41,978 bases of DNA from Agromyces sp. ISL-38. Lineage in GTDB: Bacteria; Actinomycetota; Actinomycetes; Actinomycetales; Microbacteriaceae. Positions 6,785 through 16,208 of the stretch are shown piece by piece (positions within the stretch are counted from its first letter, which is position 1; each line of letters starts with the position of its first letter). The notes below the pieces were generated by a model. That model was not told where the DNA came from and did not search any database. It saw only the letters and a list, made by a program, of their open reading frames with translations. The translations under genes were made by a program, and so were the position numbers. The stretch lies in NCBI RefSeq assembly GCF_018613935.1, contig NZ_JAGGPF010000017.1, positions 1 to 41,978 of the forward strand, in the 5' to 3' direction.

Positions 6785-8761
6785 GTGGGCTTCCTCATGG
6801 GTGTGCTGGCGGTCGGATCGGGGCTGGTCGGTGCCGCGCTGCACGCGGTCAGCGCCGCCGCCGGCCGCGGCGTCGAGCCGTCGTTCTGGCTCCTCTCCGC
6901 CCTCGGGGCGTTCGCCTTCGGGGTCACCGGTGCGGTCCTCTCCGCCCGCTCGCAGGTTCGGCGGATTCCCCTGCTACTCAGCGCCATCGGGCTCGGGCAG
7001 GGCCTAGCGCTGCTGTTCCGGGAGTACGCGCTCCTCGGTGAGGTGCCGCTCGACTGGCTCGCGCTCTGGCTGGGCTCCTGGCTGTGGGCGCCCTCGTACA
7101 TCGCGTCGGCAGCCCTGCTTCCGCTGCTGCTGCCCGACGGCTTCCTCCCGTCATCGAGATGGCGACCCGTCCTGGTGATCTCCATCGTCGCGCTCGCGGC
7201 GCAAGCGTCGAGCTGGGCACTGATGCCATACGACCTCCAAGACGTACCCCTCGTGGTCCGAGACCTCAGGAATCCGGTGGGCGTCACCCTCGCGGCGTCG
7301 CCCGTCGTGCTCGTGGTGATCGGTGCGCTGACTGTGCTCGCGGTGGGGCTGGCGCTCACCTCCGTCGCGGTGCGCTGGCGCGGGTCGACAGGGGAGCGCC
7401 GGCAGCAGTTGAAGTGGCTGCTCGTCGGCGGCGCTGCGACCGTCGTCATCTTCGCGCTCGGCTTCCTGGTGCCACAGCCCGCGGGAGAGGTGGTCGCGGC
7501 GCTCGCGGCGATTCCGGTTCCCGCCGCGTGCGGCGTCGCAGCCTTGCGACACCGACTGTGGGACGTCGACCTCGTCGCGTCAGTCAGCCTCCGCTATGCC
7601 ATCCTGTCCGCGGTGGTCATCGCCGTCTACGCCACCGTCGTCGCCGTGCTCGGCGCTTCGACGGGAGCGCCGGTCGTCGCGACCGCCGTGGTGGCGCTCG
7701 TGCTGCTGCCCCTGCACTCCCGGCTCCAGCGCTGGACGAACCGGCTCGTGCACGGCGAACCCGACGATCCGAGCACGGCACTCGCCCGACTCGGCGAGCG
7801 GCTGGAGGCCACCTCCGACCCGGCTGACGTCGCCGACCGGCTGTTGCCCGAGGTCGTGGCGCGGATCTCGGGTCTGCTGCGCTCGCCGTATACCGCGATC
7901 CATCTGGCCGACGGCGGCATCGTCGAGCACGGCACGAGGCCGGAAGACCTCGACCGCGTCCCGCTGCAGTACGGAGGGGCCGAAGTGGGAACCCTCGAGC
8001 TGGCTCGCCGCCCCCGCTCACGCGGTGAGGCCGGCAGGCTCGACCTCCTCGCTCGGCAGGCCGCCATCGCGGTTCACTCCGTACTGCTCACCCGTGAGGC
8101 TCGACGCTCGAGGCAACTCGTCGTCGTGGCGCGCGAGGAGGAACGGCGGCGGCTCCGCTGGGACCTCCACGACGGCGTCGGGCCCTCCATCGCCGCCCTC
8201 GCGCTGCAGGCGGAGACCGCGAGGGACCTGGTCGCCGACGACCCGGCCGCCGCCACCGAGATCCTCGACCGCCTCGTGCCGCGCCTCAACGGCGCGGTCG
8301 CCGAAGTGCGGGCGATCGTGCACGAGCTGCGGCCGCCGACGCTCGACGAGCTCGGGCTCGCCGGCGCAGTCCGGGAGCTGGCGACCCGCTTCGGCGGGCG
8401 CGACCTCCAGATCGAGGTCGACCTGTCCGACGTGGGGGACCTGCCCGCCGCGGTCGACCTCGCCGCCTACCGGATCGTCTCGGAGGCGCTCGCGAATGCC
8501 GTGCGGCACTCCGGCGCCGCCACGGTGCGCGTCACGGCGAAGCGAGACGGCCGGTGGCTGAGCGTCGAGGTCGCCGACGACGGCCATGGGATCCAGGCGG
8601 ATGGCCGGGTCGGCGTCGGGCTGGCATCGATGCGCGCCCGCGCCGAGGAACTGAACGGGCGGTGCGTCGTCGGCGCCCCCGCCGACGGTCGGGGAACCAT
8701 CGTGTCCGTCGTGCTGCCCCTGACCCTGGAGAATCCGACCCTGGAGAAGGAGCCCCGATGA
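6785..8761 (+). CDS. membrane-bound sensor histidine kinase (HisKA_3 type)
   Basis: 658 residues. GTG 6785 was chosen because GGGAGGA (6771-6777) lies 7 nt upstream; ATG 6749 lacks a ribosome site. The N-terminal 300 residues form many TM helices. A GAF-like linker precedes the dimerisation/phosphoacceptor helix EERRRLRWDLHDGVGP with His at about residue 462. The ATPase domain has an N-box (NAVRHSG, about 571) and G-box (DDGHGI, about 598). This is the NarX/DesK-like kinase architecture, which phosphorylates LuxR-type regulators. The stop overlaps the next start (ATGA), so the two are translationally coupled. Confidence 0.92.
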   Translation: MGFLMGVLAVGSGLVGAALHAVSAAAGRGVEPSFWLLSALGAFAFGVTGAVLSARSQVRRIPLLLSAIGLGQGLALLFREYALLGEVPLDWLALWLGSWLWAPSYIASAALLPLLLPDGFLPSSRWRPVLVISIVALAAQASSWALMPYDLQDVPLVVRDLRNPVGVTLAASPVVLVVIGALTVLAVGLALTSVAVRWRGSTGERRQQLKWLLVGGAATVVIFALGFLVPQPAGEVVAALAAIPVPAACGVAALRHRLWDVDLVASVSLRYAILSAVVIAVYATVVAVLGASTGAPVVATAVVALVLLPLHSRLQRWTNRLVHGEPDDPSTALARLGERLEATSDPADVADRLLPEVVARISGLLRSPYTAIHLADGGIVEHGTRPEDLDRVPLQYGGAEVGTLELARRPRSRGEAGRLDLLARQAAIAVHSVLLTREARRSRQLVVVAREEERRRLRWDLHDGVGPSIAALALQAETARDLVADDPAAATEILDRLVPRLNGAVAEVRAIVHELRPPTLDELGLAGAVRELATRFGGRDLQIEVDLSDVGDLPAAVDLAAYRIVSEALANAVRHSGAATVRVTAKRDGRWLSVEVADDGHGIQADGRVGVGLASMRARAEELNGRCVVGAPADGRGTIVSVVLPLTLENPTLEKEPR

Positions 8762-9405
8762 GTCTTCGTGTTCTCGTCGTCGACGACCATCCGCTGTACC
8801 GTGATGGACTGGTCACCGCGATCGCCGCCATGCCCGAGATCGAGGTGATCGGGGATGCCGCCGACGGTGCCGCCGCCGTGCGCGCGGCGAAGGACCTCGC
8901 CCCCGACGTCGTCGTGATGGACCTGCACATGCCCGAGCTGAACGGCATCGAGGCGACGCGCCAGATCGTCGCGGAGCGGCCGGCCACCGCGGTGCTCGTG
9001 CTGACGATGCTCGACGGCGACGACTCGGTCTTCGCGGCGATGCGCGCCGGGGCGCGCGGCTACCTGCTCAAGGGCGCCGACCGCGCCGAGATTCGCCGGG
9101 CACTCGAAGCGGTGGCACACGGCGAGGTCGTCTTCAGCTCGGGCATCGCGTCGCGGGTGCTCTCGTTCTTCGCGGCCGGATCGGCCAAGTCGGCCCTGTC
9201 GCCATTCCCGAGCCTGACCGAGCGGGAGCGGGAGATCCTCGACCTCGTGGCCCGCGGTCTCACGAACGCGGCGATCGCGCAGCGGTTGGTGCTCTCGAGC
9301 AAGACCGTGCGCAACCACGTGAGCAACGTATTCACCAAACTGCAGGTGGCCGGCCGGGCGGAAGCGGTGGCCCAGGCGAGGGACGCCGGACTCGGCGCTC
9401 CCTGA
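8758..9405 (+). CDS. LuxR/NarL-family response regulator
   Basis: 215 residues, with AAGGAG ribosome site and 4-bp overlap with the kinase upstream. The receiver domain has the acidic pair DD near residues 9-10 and phosphoacceptor D55 in VVVMDLHMPELNG. A LuxR-type helix-turn-helix follows (LTEREREILDLVARG, then SSKTVRNHVSNVF, about residues 150-210). It is the cognate partner of the kinase at 6785-8761. Its target is unknown; autoregulation or control of the divergent membrane protein is possible. Confidence 0.93.
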   Translation: MSLRVLVVDDHPLYRDGLVTAIAAMPEIEVIGDAADGAAAVRAAKDLAPDVVVMDLHMPELNGIEATRQIVAERPATAVLVLTMLDGDDSVFAAMRAGARGYLLKGADRAEIRRALEAVAHGEVVFSSGIASRVLSFFAAGSAKSALSPFPSLTEREREILDLVARGLTNAAIAQRLVLSSKTVRNHVSNVFTKLQVAGRAEAVAQARDAGLGAP

Positions 9406-9409
9406 GCAC

Positions 9410-10048
9410 TCAGAGCAGCCCGAGCTCCATCGCGCGAGTCACCGCGCGGGTTCGGTCGTTCACCTCGAGCTTCTCGAACGCGTGCAGCAGGTGGGTCTTC
9501 ACGGTCGCCTCGCCGATGTGGAGCTCGCGGGCGATCTCGGGGTTCGAGCGACCGGCGGCGACGAGGGCGAGCACCTCGAGCTCGCGCGGCGAGAGCGCAG
9601 GCACGTCGACGGATGCCGCAGCCGCCCGCACTCGCGAGACGAGCTTCGCGGCGATCGACGGGGCGAGCACCGTCTCACCCGCGGCGACCGCGCGGATGCC
9701 CTCGAGGATCTCCGCTTGCGGCGCCGCCTTCAGGAGGTAGCCGCTCGCGCCCGCTTCGATCGCGGCGAGGATGTGGTCGTCGGTCTCGTACGTCGTGAGC
9801 ACGAGCACTCGCGTGCCGCTGCCGGCCGCCACGATGCTCGCCGTCGCGCTCGCTCCGTCGACGCCGGGCATGCGCAGGTCCATGAGCACGAGGTCGGGTC
9901 GTTCGGACTCGGCGAGGGCGACCGCCTCGGCCCCGTCGGCGGCCTCGCCGACCACCTCGATGCCCGCCGCCGTCTCGAGGAGTCCCACGATGCCGGCTCG
10001 AACGATGGGGTGATCATCGGCGACGACGACGCGGATGGGCTCGGTCAT
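9410..10048 (-). CDS. LuxR/NarL-family response regulator of the ABC-exporter operon
   Basis: 212 residues, ATG 10048 with AGGGGAG upstream and ATGA overlap with the kinase gene. The receiver domain has DD 11-12 and D57 (LVLMDLRMPGVDG); the LuxR helix-turn-helix is LSPRELEVLALVAAG followed by EATVKTHLLHAFEKL. It is the last gene of a four-gene minus-strand operon (ATPase, permease, kinase, regulator) and probably controls the exporter. The 3' end faces the plus-strand regulator at 8758-9405, with only four bases between the stops. Confidence 0.93.
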   Translation of the reverse strand: MTEPIRVVVADDHPIVRAGIVGLLETAAGIEVVGEAADGAEAVALAESERPDLVLMDLRMPGVDGASATASIVAAGSGTRVLVLTTYETDDHILAAIEAGASGYLLKAAPQAEILEGIRAVAAGETVLAPSIAAKLVSRVRAAAASVDVPALSPRELEVLALVAAGRSNPEIARELHIGEATVKTHLLHAFEKLEVNDRTRAVTRAMELGLL

Positions 10049-11268
10049 GTGGGACTCCCCTTTGCGGTTGGTGTCGACGGCGGCGCCGTGATCGGCGCGC
10101 CGGCATCCGTTCGGGGCACGACCACTCGCAGCACCGTGCCGCCCGTCGCGCCCGGCCCGAACGCGAACTCGCCGCCGACGAGCGCGACGCGATCGCGCAT
10201 GCCGGCGACGCCGAATCCGCCCTCTCCCGGCACGGCGCCTCGGGGGCCGACACCGTCGTCGCGCACGACGAGCACCACCTCGGCGGGCCCCGCGGCGATC
10301 TCGATCGTCGCGTGCTCGGCGCGCGCGTGCTTGCGCACGTTCGCGAGCCCCTCTTGCGCACACCGCAGCAGCACGACCTCGAGCTCGCGATCGAGCGCGT
10401 CGGCGTCGGCCGCCACCGAGACCCGCACGCCCGTCTCGCGTTCGAAGCTCGTCGCGAGCCGGCGCAGCGCGTCGGCGAGCCCGGCCTCGGACTCGACCGG
10501 CGTGAGCGAGGCGACGAGCCCGCGGGCCTCCGTGAGCGCCTCGCGGGCCATCTGCTCGATGAGCTCCACGTCGCTGTGAGCGGATGCCGCAGCCTCGCCC
10601 TCGAGCGGTTCGAGCCGGTTGCCCGCCCGCTGCGCGACCATCACGAGCCCGGTCAGGCTCTGCGCGATCGTGTCGTGGATCTCACGGGCGAGCCGGCCCC
10701 GCTCCTCGAGGACTCCCGAGTCACGGTGCATCACGGCGAGCTGTCCCTGCGCGGCCTGCAACTCGTCGAGCAGGCGCCCACGTTCCTCGCCGTGCTCGGC
10801 GATCCTCGTGATCCACAGGCCGAGGGCGATGCTGAAGCCCACCGAGAACAGCGCTGTCGGCACACCGCTGAAGATGTCCCCGGGTCCGTCGAGCACGGCG
10901 TACCCGACGGCGAGCGCGACCGCGATGAGGAGGTTCGCGGCGATGGCGCTTCGGGTGCCCGGCGAGCTGAACCACAGGAACGGGTAGATGAAGGTCTGCA
11001 TGATGGCGAACGCGGGTTCGAACCCGCATCCGAAGCCGATGATCGCCGCGAACACCACCGCTATCACGATGAAATGGCCCATCGGGGCGCCCGGCCCCGC
11101 GCCGGGGATGAACCAGCGCGCGTACGCGGCGTAGAACACGAGGAACGCCCCCAGGACGATCCACGTGCCCCATTCCTCAGGGCCGTAGGGCGGCTCGCGA
11201 AGGGTGATCAGCACGGTGACGGCCGTGACGGCCACCGCCGCGAGATCCCACCATCCGAGCCTGCGCAT
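10045..11268 (-). CDS. sensor histidine kinase of the ABC-exporter operon
   Basis: 407 residues, ATG 11268 with an AAGG-type site. Five or six TM helices occupy residues 1-155. The HisKA_3 helix GRLAREIHDTIAQSL has phosphoacceptor His198, and the ATPase domain holds NVRKHAR (N-box), DDGVGP and GEGGFGVAGM. The short periplasmic loops and linked ABC-2 exporter resemble envelope- or drug-sensing kinases that switch on a neighbouring efflux system. Pairing with the regulator at 9410-10048 is shown by the 4-bp overlap. Confidence 0.92.
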   Translation of the reverse strand: MRRLGWWDLAAVAVTAVTVLITLREPPYGPEEWGTWIVLGAFLVFYAAYARWFIPGAGPGAPMGHFIVIAVVFAAIIGFGCGFEPAFAIMQTFIYPFLWFSSPGTRSAIAANLLIAVALAVGYAVLDGPGDIFSGVPTALFSVGFSIALGLWITRIAEHGEERGRLLDELQAAQGQLAVMHRDSGVLEERGRLAREIHDTIAQSLTGLVMVAQRAGNRLEPLEGEAAASAHSDVELIEQMAREALTEARGLVASLTPVESEAGLADALRRLATSFERETGVRVSVAADADALDRELEVVLLRCAQEGLANVRKHARAEHATIEIAAGPAEVVLVVRDDGVGPRGAVPGEGGFGVAGMRDRVALVGGEFAFGPGATGGTVLRVVVPRTDAGAPITAPPSTPTAKGSPT

Positions 11269-11289
11269 GCTGCTACCTTCGCACGCGGG

Positions 11290-12171
11290 CTAGGCGTCGC
11301 GCCGGATCCACCGGAACGTCAGCCGGCTGATGACGAGACCGATGACGAGCCAGGCGACGAGTGCGATCGCGACCCAGCCGAGGTCCCACTCCTGGTTCTG
11401 TTCGAGCACCTTGAAGTCGTCGGGCAGGAATGCGGCCCGCATGCCCTGCGCCATCCACTTGAGGGGGAAGACGCTCGCGAGGTTCTGCATCCATTCGGGC
11501 AGGATGTTGAAGCGCAGGTAGACGCCCGAGATGAACTGCAGCACGAGCACGATCGGGATGACGACGGCCGTCGCGCTCTTGCCCGAGCGCGGGAGTGCCG
11601 ACAGCGCGATGCCGAGCAGCGCCGAGGTCGCGACGCCGAGCACGAAGACCCACGCGAACGTGAGCCATGCGTCCGTGGTGGCCGGCAGCGCGATGCCGAA
11701 CAGGGTCGCCGAGACGAGCAGCAACAGGCCTGCCTGCAGCACCGCCGTCACGAACACCTGGCCGATCTTGCCGAGGAAGTACGAGACCGGTGAGAGCGGC
11801 GTGCCGCCGAGGCGCTTCAGCGTGCCGTCGCCCTTCTCGGTGGCGATGTCGACGGCGAGGTTCTGCACGCCCGAGAGCAGCATCCCCGCGGCGAGCATGC
11901 CCGGCAGGTAGTAGGCGCCCACCGAGATCCCTTCGGCGCCCGGTCCGGGCTGGATGTCGCCCGCTGCGCTGAACGCCGCGGTGAAGATGCCGAGCATGAT
12001 GATCGGGAAGAGGAACGTGAAGAACACGGCATCCGGCGACCGGAAGTAGCCCTTGATCTCGTACGCGATTCGCGAGGCGCCGATCCGCAGCATGCCGGGC
12101 CGGGTCGCGCGGCCATGGCTTCCGCGGGCCGCGTGGGCGGCAGCGGTCGTGGTGGTCGTCGTCTCGCTCAT
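11290..12171 (-). CDS. ABC-2 type exporter permease
   Basis: 293 residues starting at ATG 12171 (MSETTTTTTA), overlapping the ATPase stop by four bases. A short polar N-terminus precedes six TM helices typical of ABC-2 permeases (for example FFTFLFPIIMLGIFTAAF and VVIPIVLVLQFISGVYL), with the family-typical EKGDGTLKRLGGTPLSP stretch after TM2. It pairs with the ATPase at 12168-13067 to form a DrrAB-like exporter. Substrate unknown. An apparently longer 653-residue frame through this region is an artefact of the high GC content. Confidence 0.92.
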   Translation of the reverse strand: MSETTTTTTAAAHAARGSHGRATRPGMLRIGASRIAYEIKGYFRSPDAVFFTFLFPIIMLGIFTAAFSAAGDIQPGPGAEGISVGAYYLPGMLAAGMLLSGVQNLAVDIATEKGDGTLKRLGGTPLSPVSYFLGKIGQVFVTAVLQAGLLLLVSATLFGIALPATTDAWLTFAWVFVLGVATSALLGIALSALPRSGKSATAVVIPIVLVLQFISGVYLRFNILPEWMQNLASVFPLKWMAQGMRAAFLPDDFKVLEQNQEWDLGWVAIALVAWLVIGLVISRLTFRWIRRDA

Positions 12172-13067
12172 GCGAGCGCCTCCTCGTCGTCGCGCGTCTC
12201 GGCTTCCGCCGCGCGCACCAGCTGCAGATAGATGTCCTCGAGGCTCGGGCGGATGACCTCGAGCCCCGCAGGCTCGCCGCCGAGTTCCCGGGCGACGGAT
12301 GCCACGAGCTCGGCCGGTGCCTCGGTGCGCACCTCGCGCGTCACCCCCGAGCGGTCGCGCCACCGCACGATCGGCACTCGTGCCTCCCGCCCGCCGAGCT
12401 CGTCGACGCCTCCGACGTCGACGAGGCGGCCGCCGAGGATGATGCCGGCGCGATCGCCGAGCTGGGCGGCCTCGTCGAGGTAGTGCGTCGTGAGGAGGAT
12501 CGTCGTGCCCTCCGCTTTGAGTCCCCGAATGAGGTTCCAGAACTCGCGCCGTGCCTCGGGGTCGAAGCCCGTCGTCGGCTCGTCGAGGAAGAGCAGCTCG
12601 GGGCGGCCGATGATGCCGAGCGCCACGTCGACCCGGCGGCGCTGGCCGCCCGAGAGCTTCGAGATCCGGGTGCCGGCCTTCTCCTGCAGTCCGACCGCCG
12701 CGATCACCTCGTCGACGTCGCGTGGGTCGGCGAAGAACCTCCCGAAATGGGTGAGCTGCTCGCGCACCGTGTAGACGCCCGACTCGGTCGCCGATTGCAG
12801 CACGATGCCGAGGCGCGCCTTCCAGTCGAGGTCGCCGTGCGCCGGGTCGATGCCGAGCACGCTCACCTCGCCGGCGGTGCGCAGGCGGTAGCCCTCGAGG
12901 ATCTCGACGGTCGTCGACTTGCCGGCGCCGTTGGGTCCGAGCAGGGCGAAGGTCTCGCCGCGAGCGATGTCGAGGTCGATCCCGTCGACGGCGGCGACCC
13001 CGCCGTAGGTCTTTCGGAGCCCGCGGATTCGCACCGCGGCATCCGTGCCGGAGGCTGTCATGTCCAT
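12168..13067 (-). CDS. ABC exporter ATP-binding protein (DrrA-like)
   Basis: 299 residues from ATG 13067 (MDMTASG); ATG 13061 is a possible alternative. Walker A GPNGAGKS (44-51), Q-loop, signature LSGGQ (138-142), Walker B LLFLDE (158-163) and the H-loop THYLDEAAQLGD are all present. The C-terminal extension after residue 210 is the one seen in ABC-2 exporter ATPases. First gene of the exporter/two-component operon. A GGAGGGG stretch lies about 13 nt upstream of the chosen start, a rather long spacing. Confidence 0.93.
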   Translation of the reverse strand: MDMTASGTDAAVRIRGLRKTYGGVAAVDGIDLDIARGETFALLGPNGAGKSTTVEILEGYRLRTAGEVSVLGIDPAHGDLDWKARLGIVLQSATESGVYTVREQLTHFGRFFADPRDVDEVIAAVGLQEKAGTRISKLSGGQRRRVDVALGIIGRPELLFLDEPTTGFDPEARREFWNLIRGLKAEGTTILLTTHYLDEAAQLGDRAGIILGGRLVDVGGVDELGGREARVPIVRWRDRSGVTREVRTEAPAELVASVARELGGEPAGLEVIRPSLEDIYLQLVRAAEAETRDDEEALA

Positions 13068-13150
13068 GCTTCGAGCATGCCCCTCCGGAGCGCCGCGCGG
13101 CAGCCTCTGCACGACTGATTCCGCCCTCCACCGATCGGTGGATGCCGACG

Positions 13151-14491
13151 TCAGCGCGCCGTGACCTCGGCGAGCCGGCGCCGCAACTGGCGCTGCTCGG
13201 CCTCGGTGGGGGCGAGCGCGAGCGATTCGTGCAGACGTGCCGCCGCGGCATCCGTTCGCCCGAGACGCACCAGCAGCTCGGCTTGCGCTGCGGGCAGCAG
13301 GTGATACCGATCGAGGGCGCCGGATGCCTCGAGCCGGTCGAGCTCGTCGAGCCCCGCTTGCGCGCGGCCCGCGAACCCGTGCGCGAGCGCCCGGTTGAGC
13401 GCGACGACCGGGGAGGAATCGAGTGCCGCGAGCTCGTCGTAGAACCCCGCTATGCGGTCGAAGTCGGTTTCGTCGGCGGTCGGTGCCGTCGCGTGGCACG
13501 CGGCGATCTCGGCCTGGAGCCGGTACGGGCCGCGGATGCCGCCGGTACGGCGCCCGAGGGCGCGCAGCACGGCGAGGCCCGACTCGATCTCGGCAGCATC
13601 CCAGCGGGAGCGATCCTGGGCGTCGAGCAACACGAGTTCGCCGTCGGCGTCGACGCGCGCCCGGCGCCGCGAGTCCTGCAGGAGCATGAGCGCGAGGAGC
13701 GAGGCGGCCTCACCCTCGTCGGGCATGAGCCGCACCACGAGACGCGCGAGCCGGATCGCCTCGTCGGCGAGCGCGCCGCGCCGCTCCGCGTCTCCGCCCG
13801 AGGCGGAGTAGCCCGCGTTGAACACGAGGTAGAGCACGGCGAGCACGCCGCCGAGCCGCTCGGGCAGCGACGCGGCATCCGGAACCCGGTACGGGATGCC
13901 CGCGTTGCGGATCCGCTGCTTGGCGCGCACGATGCGCTGCGCCATCGTCGGCTCGGGCACGAGGAACGCCCGCGCGATCTCCTCCGTGGTGAGGCCGCCG
14001 AGCGTGCGGAGCGTGAGCGCGACCCGGGCGTCGAGCGCGAGCGCCGGGTGACAGCACGTGAAGACGAGCCGGAGCCGGTCGTCGACGCCGTCATCGGACG
14101 AGTCGTCGGCGCCCTCGCCCCAGTCGCCGGCGGGGTCGAAGTCGACGAGATCGTCCGTCGCGGGCAACGGCACACCGGCACGACGACCCACGTTCCTGCC
14201 TCCTTCGACCTCGTCCATCTCCGCCGCCTCCCGCACCTTCGCCGCCTCGTTCGTGCGCCGGCGCAGCCGGTCGATCGCGAGGTGCTTCGCCACCGTCGTG
14301 AGCCACGCGCCCGGATTGCGCGGCACACCCTCGGCCGGCCACCGCTCGAGCGCGCGCGCGAACGCCTCCGCGGCGCAGTCCTCGGCGAGCGTCCAGTCGC
14401 CCGTGTGCCGGATCAGCGTCGCCGTCACCCGCGCCCACTCGTCTCGGTAGGCGCGGGCGACGGCGTCGTGGGTTGCCGGGGCTTGCGTCAT
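13151..14491 (-). CDS. ECF42-type RNA polymerase sigma factor with C-terminal extension
   Basis: 446 residues from ATG 14491, overlapping the preceding YCII gene by four bases. Sigma region 2 is near residues 10-70 ([39 protein letters not shown]). Sigma region 4 follows ([34 protein letters not shown]). The C-terminal 200 residues, with [14 protein letters not shown] and helical TPR-like repeats, are diagnostic of the ECF42 group (DUF6596-type extension). In that group the extension replaces an anti-sigma factor, and YCII/DGPF genes are the typical partners, exactly as here. Confidence 0.92.
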   Translation of the reverse strand: MTQAPATHDAVARAYRDEWARVTATLIRHTGDWTLAEDCAAEAFARALERWPAEGVPRNPGAWLTTVAKHLAIDRLRRRTNEAAKVREAAEMDEVEGGRNVGRRAGVPLPATDDLVDFDPAGDWGEGADDSSDDGVDDRLRLVFTCCHPALALDARVALTLRTLGGLTTEEIARAFLVPEPTMAQRIVRAKQRIRNAGIPYRVPDAASLPERLGGVLAVLYLVFNAGYSASGGDAERRGALADEAIRLARLVVRLMPDEGEAASLLALMLLQDSRRRARVDADGELVLLDAQDRSRWDAAEIESGLAVLRALGRRTGGIRGPYRLQAEIAACHATAPTADETDFDRIAGFYDELAALDSSPVVALNRALAHGFAGRAQAGLDELDRLEASGALDRYHLLPAAQAELLVRLGRTDAAAARLHESLALAPTEAEQRQLRRRLAEVTAR

Positions 14492-14883
14492 CCGTCCGCG
14501 GCGGCTGCTTCGGCCCGCTCGCGCTCGTGGCGATCGCGACCGGGCTCGTGCACGTCCATCGGCCATGCCGGACGCAGTTCGATGCGGCCGAAGCGGGCCA
14601 TCGGATGCCGCGACGCGATCTCGATCGCCTCGTCGAGGCTCTCGACCTCGAGGATGTCGTAGCCGGCCATCCACTCCTTCGACTCCGTGAACGGACCGTC
14701 GGTCACGAGCAGTTCGCCGCCGCGCATCCGCACGAGCGTGGCATCCGTCGGCGGTCGAAGGCGCTGGCCGCGCACGCGGATGCCACGCGACTCCAGGTCG
14801 TCGACCCAGTCGCCGACGTTGTCGTCTTCGGGCACGAACGGCTCGGCCTCGGGGTCGGTGGCGACGATCAGCAGGTACTCCAT
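14488..14883 (-). CDS. YCII-related (DGPF) protein
   Basis: 131 residues, start [16 protein letters not shown]. It holds the signature [20 protein letters not shown] and the following [16 protein letters not shown] helix of the YCII/DGPF family, whose small alpha-beta barrel dimers are of uncertain enzymatic role. The C-terminus has a charged extension ([14 protein letters not shown]). It lies between a second YCII gene (3-nt gap) and the ECF42 sigma gene (ATGA overlap), forming one operon. Confidence 0.9.
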   Translation of the reverse strand: MEYLLIVATDPEAEPFVPEDDNVGDWVDDLESRGIRVRGQRLRPPTDATLVRMRGGELLVTDGPFTESKEWMAGYDILEVESLDEAIEIASRHPMARFGRIELRPAWPMDVHEPGRDRHERERAEAAAADG

Positions 14884-14886
14884 CGT

Positions 14887-15273
14887 TCACTCCCCACTCA
14901 GCGACACGTCGGCGACCGCGGGAGTCGGGACGGTGTCGAAGTCGACGGGCCACACCGGGTGGAGGGTGACATGTCCCGTGCGAGCTCGCGGGTGCCTCGA
15001 CGCGACCTCGATCGCGTCGTCGAGCGAGTCGGTTTCAAGCACGTCGTAGCCGGCGATCCACTCCTCGGGCTCCGCGAGCGGGGCGTCCGTCACGAGCAGT
15101 CCGCCTGCACGTCGCTTGACGATCGTCGACTCGCCGTTCGGCTGCAGCCGGTTGCCGCGCACTCGCACGCCGTTGGCGTCGGCATCGGCGACCCATGCGG
15201 CGAAGTCGTCGAGCTCGGGTACCCACGCCTCTCCGTCGGCGTCCTGGTCGGTGATGAGCATCAGGTATTCCAT
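14887..15273 (-). CDS. YCII-related protein with degenerate DGPF motif
   Basis: 128 residues, first gene of the ECF42 operon, with a strong GAGGAGGA site before ATG 15273. It aligns with the downstream YCII protein across its length ([45 protein letters not shown]). The signature DGPF reads DAPL here ([14 protein letters not shown]), so the Gly and the Phe are both replaced. This may mean loss of activity or a changed pocket, with the pair acting as a heterodimer. That is inference. Confidence 0.88.
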   Translation of the reverse strand: MEYLMLITDQDADGEAWVPELDDFAAWVADADANGVRVRGNRLQPNGESTIVKRRAGGLLVTDAPLAEPEEWIAGYDVLETDSLDDAIEVASRHPRARTGHVTLHPVWPVDFDTVPTPAVADVSLSGE

Positions 15274-15306
15274 CGTGTCCTCCTCATGGTCACGTTATGC
15301 ACCTAC

Positions 15307-15333
15307 GACGAACGGCGATACCCCGGATCGACA
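15307..15333 (-). promoter_or_regulatory. candidate ECF42 target promoter
   Basis: On the minus strand TGTCGA (15333-15328) is followed after exactly 17 bp by CGTC (15310-15307), 34 nt before the first YCII start. TGTCGA with a CGTC-like -10 resembles the promoters proposed for ECF42 sigma factors, as I recall them. It would give autoregulation of the YCII-YCII-sigma operon. Confidence 0.5.
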
Positions 15334-15398
15334 CCTCAGGCTGATTCTTCGCAGATCTGAGGGGTCGAGGGCGCGCAGCCGGCGCGTGACCACGTGAC

Positions 15399-16178
15399 TC
15401 AGTGCGGCAGGACGAGCGAGACGCCGAGTACGACCATCACGACCGCGATCAGGCCGTCGAGCACGCGCCACGCGCGCGGGCTGCCGAGCACGCCGCCGAG
15501 CAGCCGCGCGCCGTAGGCGAGGCCGAAGAACCAGACGATGCTCGCGATGCTCGCACCCGCGGCGAAGGCCCAGCGACCATCACCGTGCGTGTTCGCGACC
15601 GACCCGAGCAGGAACACCGTGTCGAGGTAGACGTGAGGGTTCAGCCAGGTGAGCGCGAGGCACGTGAGCACGGCGGCCTGCAACGTCGTGCGCGGCACTG
15701 CCGACGTCGCGACCACGGTGGGTGGTGCGGCCGCGACGGTCACGGATGCCGCGGGCGGGCGGCTGTCCCGGGCCACCTCGCTCGCGACATCCGTCACCGG
15801 CTCGACCGCATGGTCGGCCGACGTCGCCTCCGCGACGAGCGCCTCGCCGCTCGGACGCAGCGCACGTCGCGCGGCGAGCGCGCCGTACCCGACGAGGAAC
15901 GCGGCACCCGCCCACCGGATCACGTCGACGAGCCACGGCACCGCCGTGAGCACCGCGCCGATGCCCGAGACGCCCACGATGACGAGCGCGAGGTCGCTCA
16001 GCGCGCAGATCAGGGCGACCGCGAACACGTGCTCGCGGCGGATTCCCTGGCGCAGCACGAACAGGTTCTGGGCGCCGATGGCGATGATGAGCGAGAGGCC
16101 GAGGCCGAGCCCGGCGAGGGCAGAAGAGAGGAACACGACTTCGACGCTAAGCGGCGAACGCAGATCAATCCAGCTCAT
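15399..16178 (-). CDS. lysE: LysE-type basic amino acid exporter
   Basis: 259 residues with the LysE/ArgO pattern: TM1 with GLSLIIAIGAQNLFVLRQGIRRE, then TM segments ALICALSDLALVIVG and AAFLVGYGALAARRALRP, a long polar central loop, and the conserved TWLNPHVYLDTVFLLG. It exports L-lysine/L-arginine in the Corynebacterium prototype. ATG 16178 is taken, but GTG 16136 (before FLSSALAG) is nearer the usual N-terminus and would leave a 72-bp regulatory gap. The divergent lysG is the expected activator. Confidence 0.88.
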   Translation of the reverse strand: MSWIDLRSPLSVEVVFLSSALAGLGLGLSLIIAIGAQNLFVLRQGIRREHVFAVALICALSDLALVIVGVSGIGAVLTAVPWLVDVIRWAGAAFLVGYGALAARRALRPSGEALVAEATSADHAVEPVTDVASEVARDSRPPAASVTVAAAPPTVVATSAVPRTTLQAAVLTCLALTWLNPHVYLDTVFLLGSVANTHGDGRWAFAAGASIASIVWFFGLAYGARLLGGVLGSPRAWRVLDGLIAVVMVVLGVSLVLPH

Positions 16179-16208
16179 GATTCTTCAGCGGCATTAGCAT
16201 GGCTACAG

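Noticed and set aside
12172..13251. Upstream extension of the permease frame to 653 codons
   Set aside because: It runs through the ATPase gene in another frame and gives an Arg-rich nonsense product; the ATGA overlap marks the true start at 12171.
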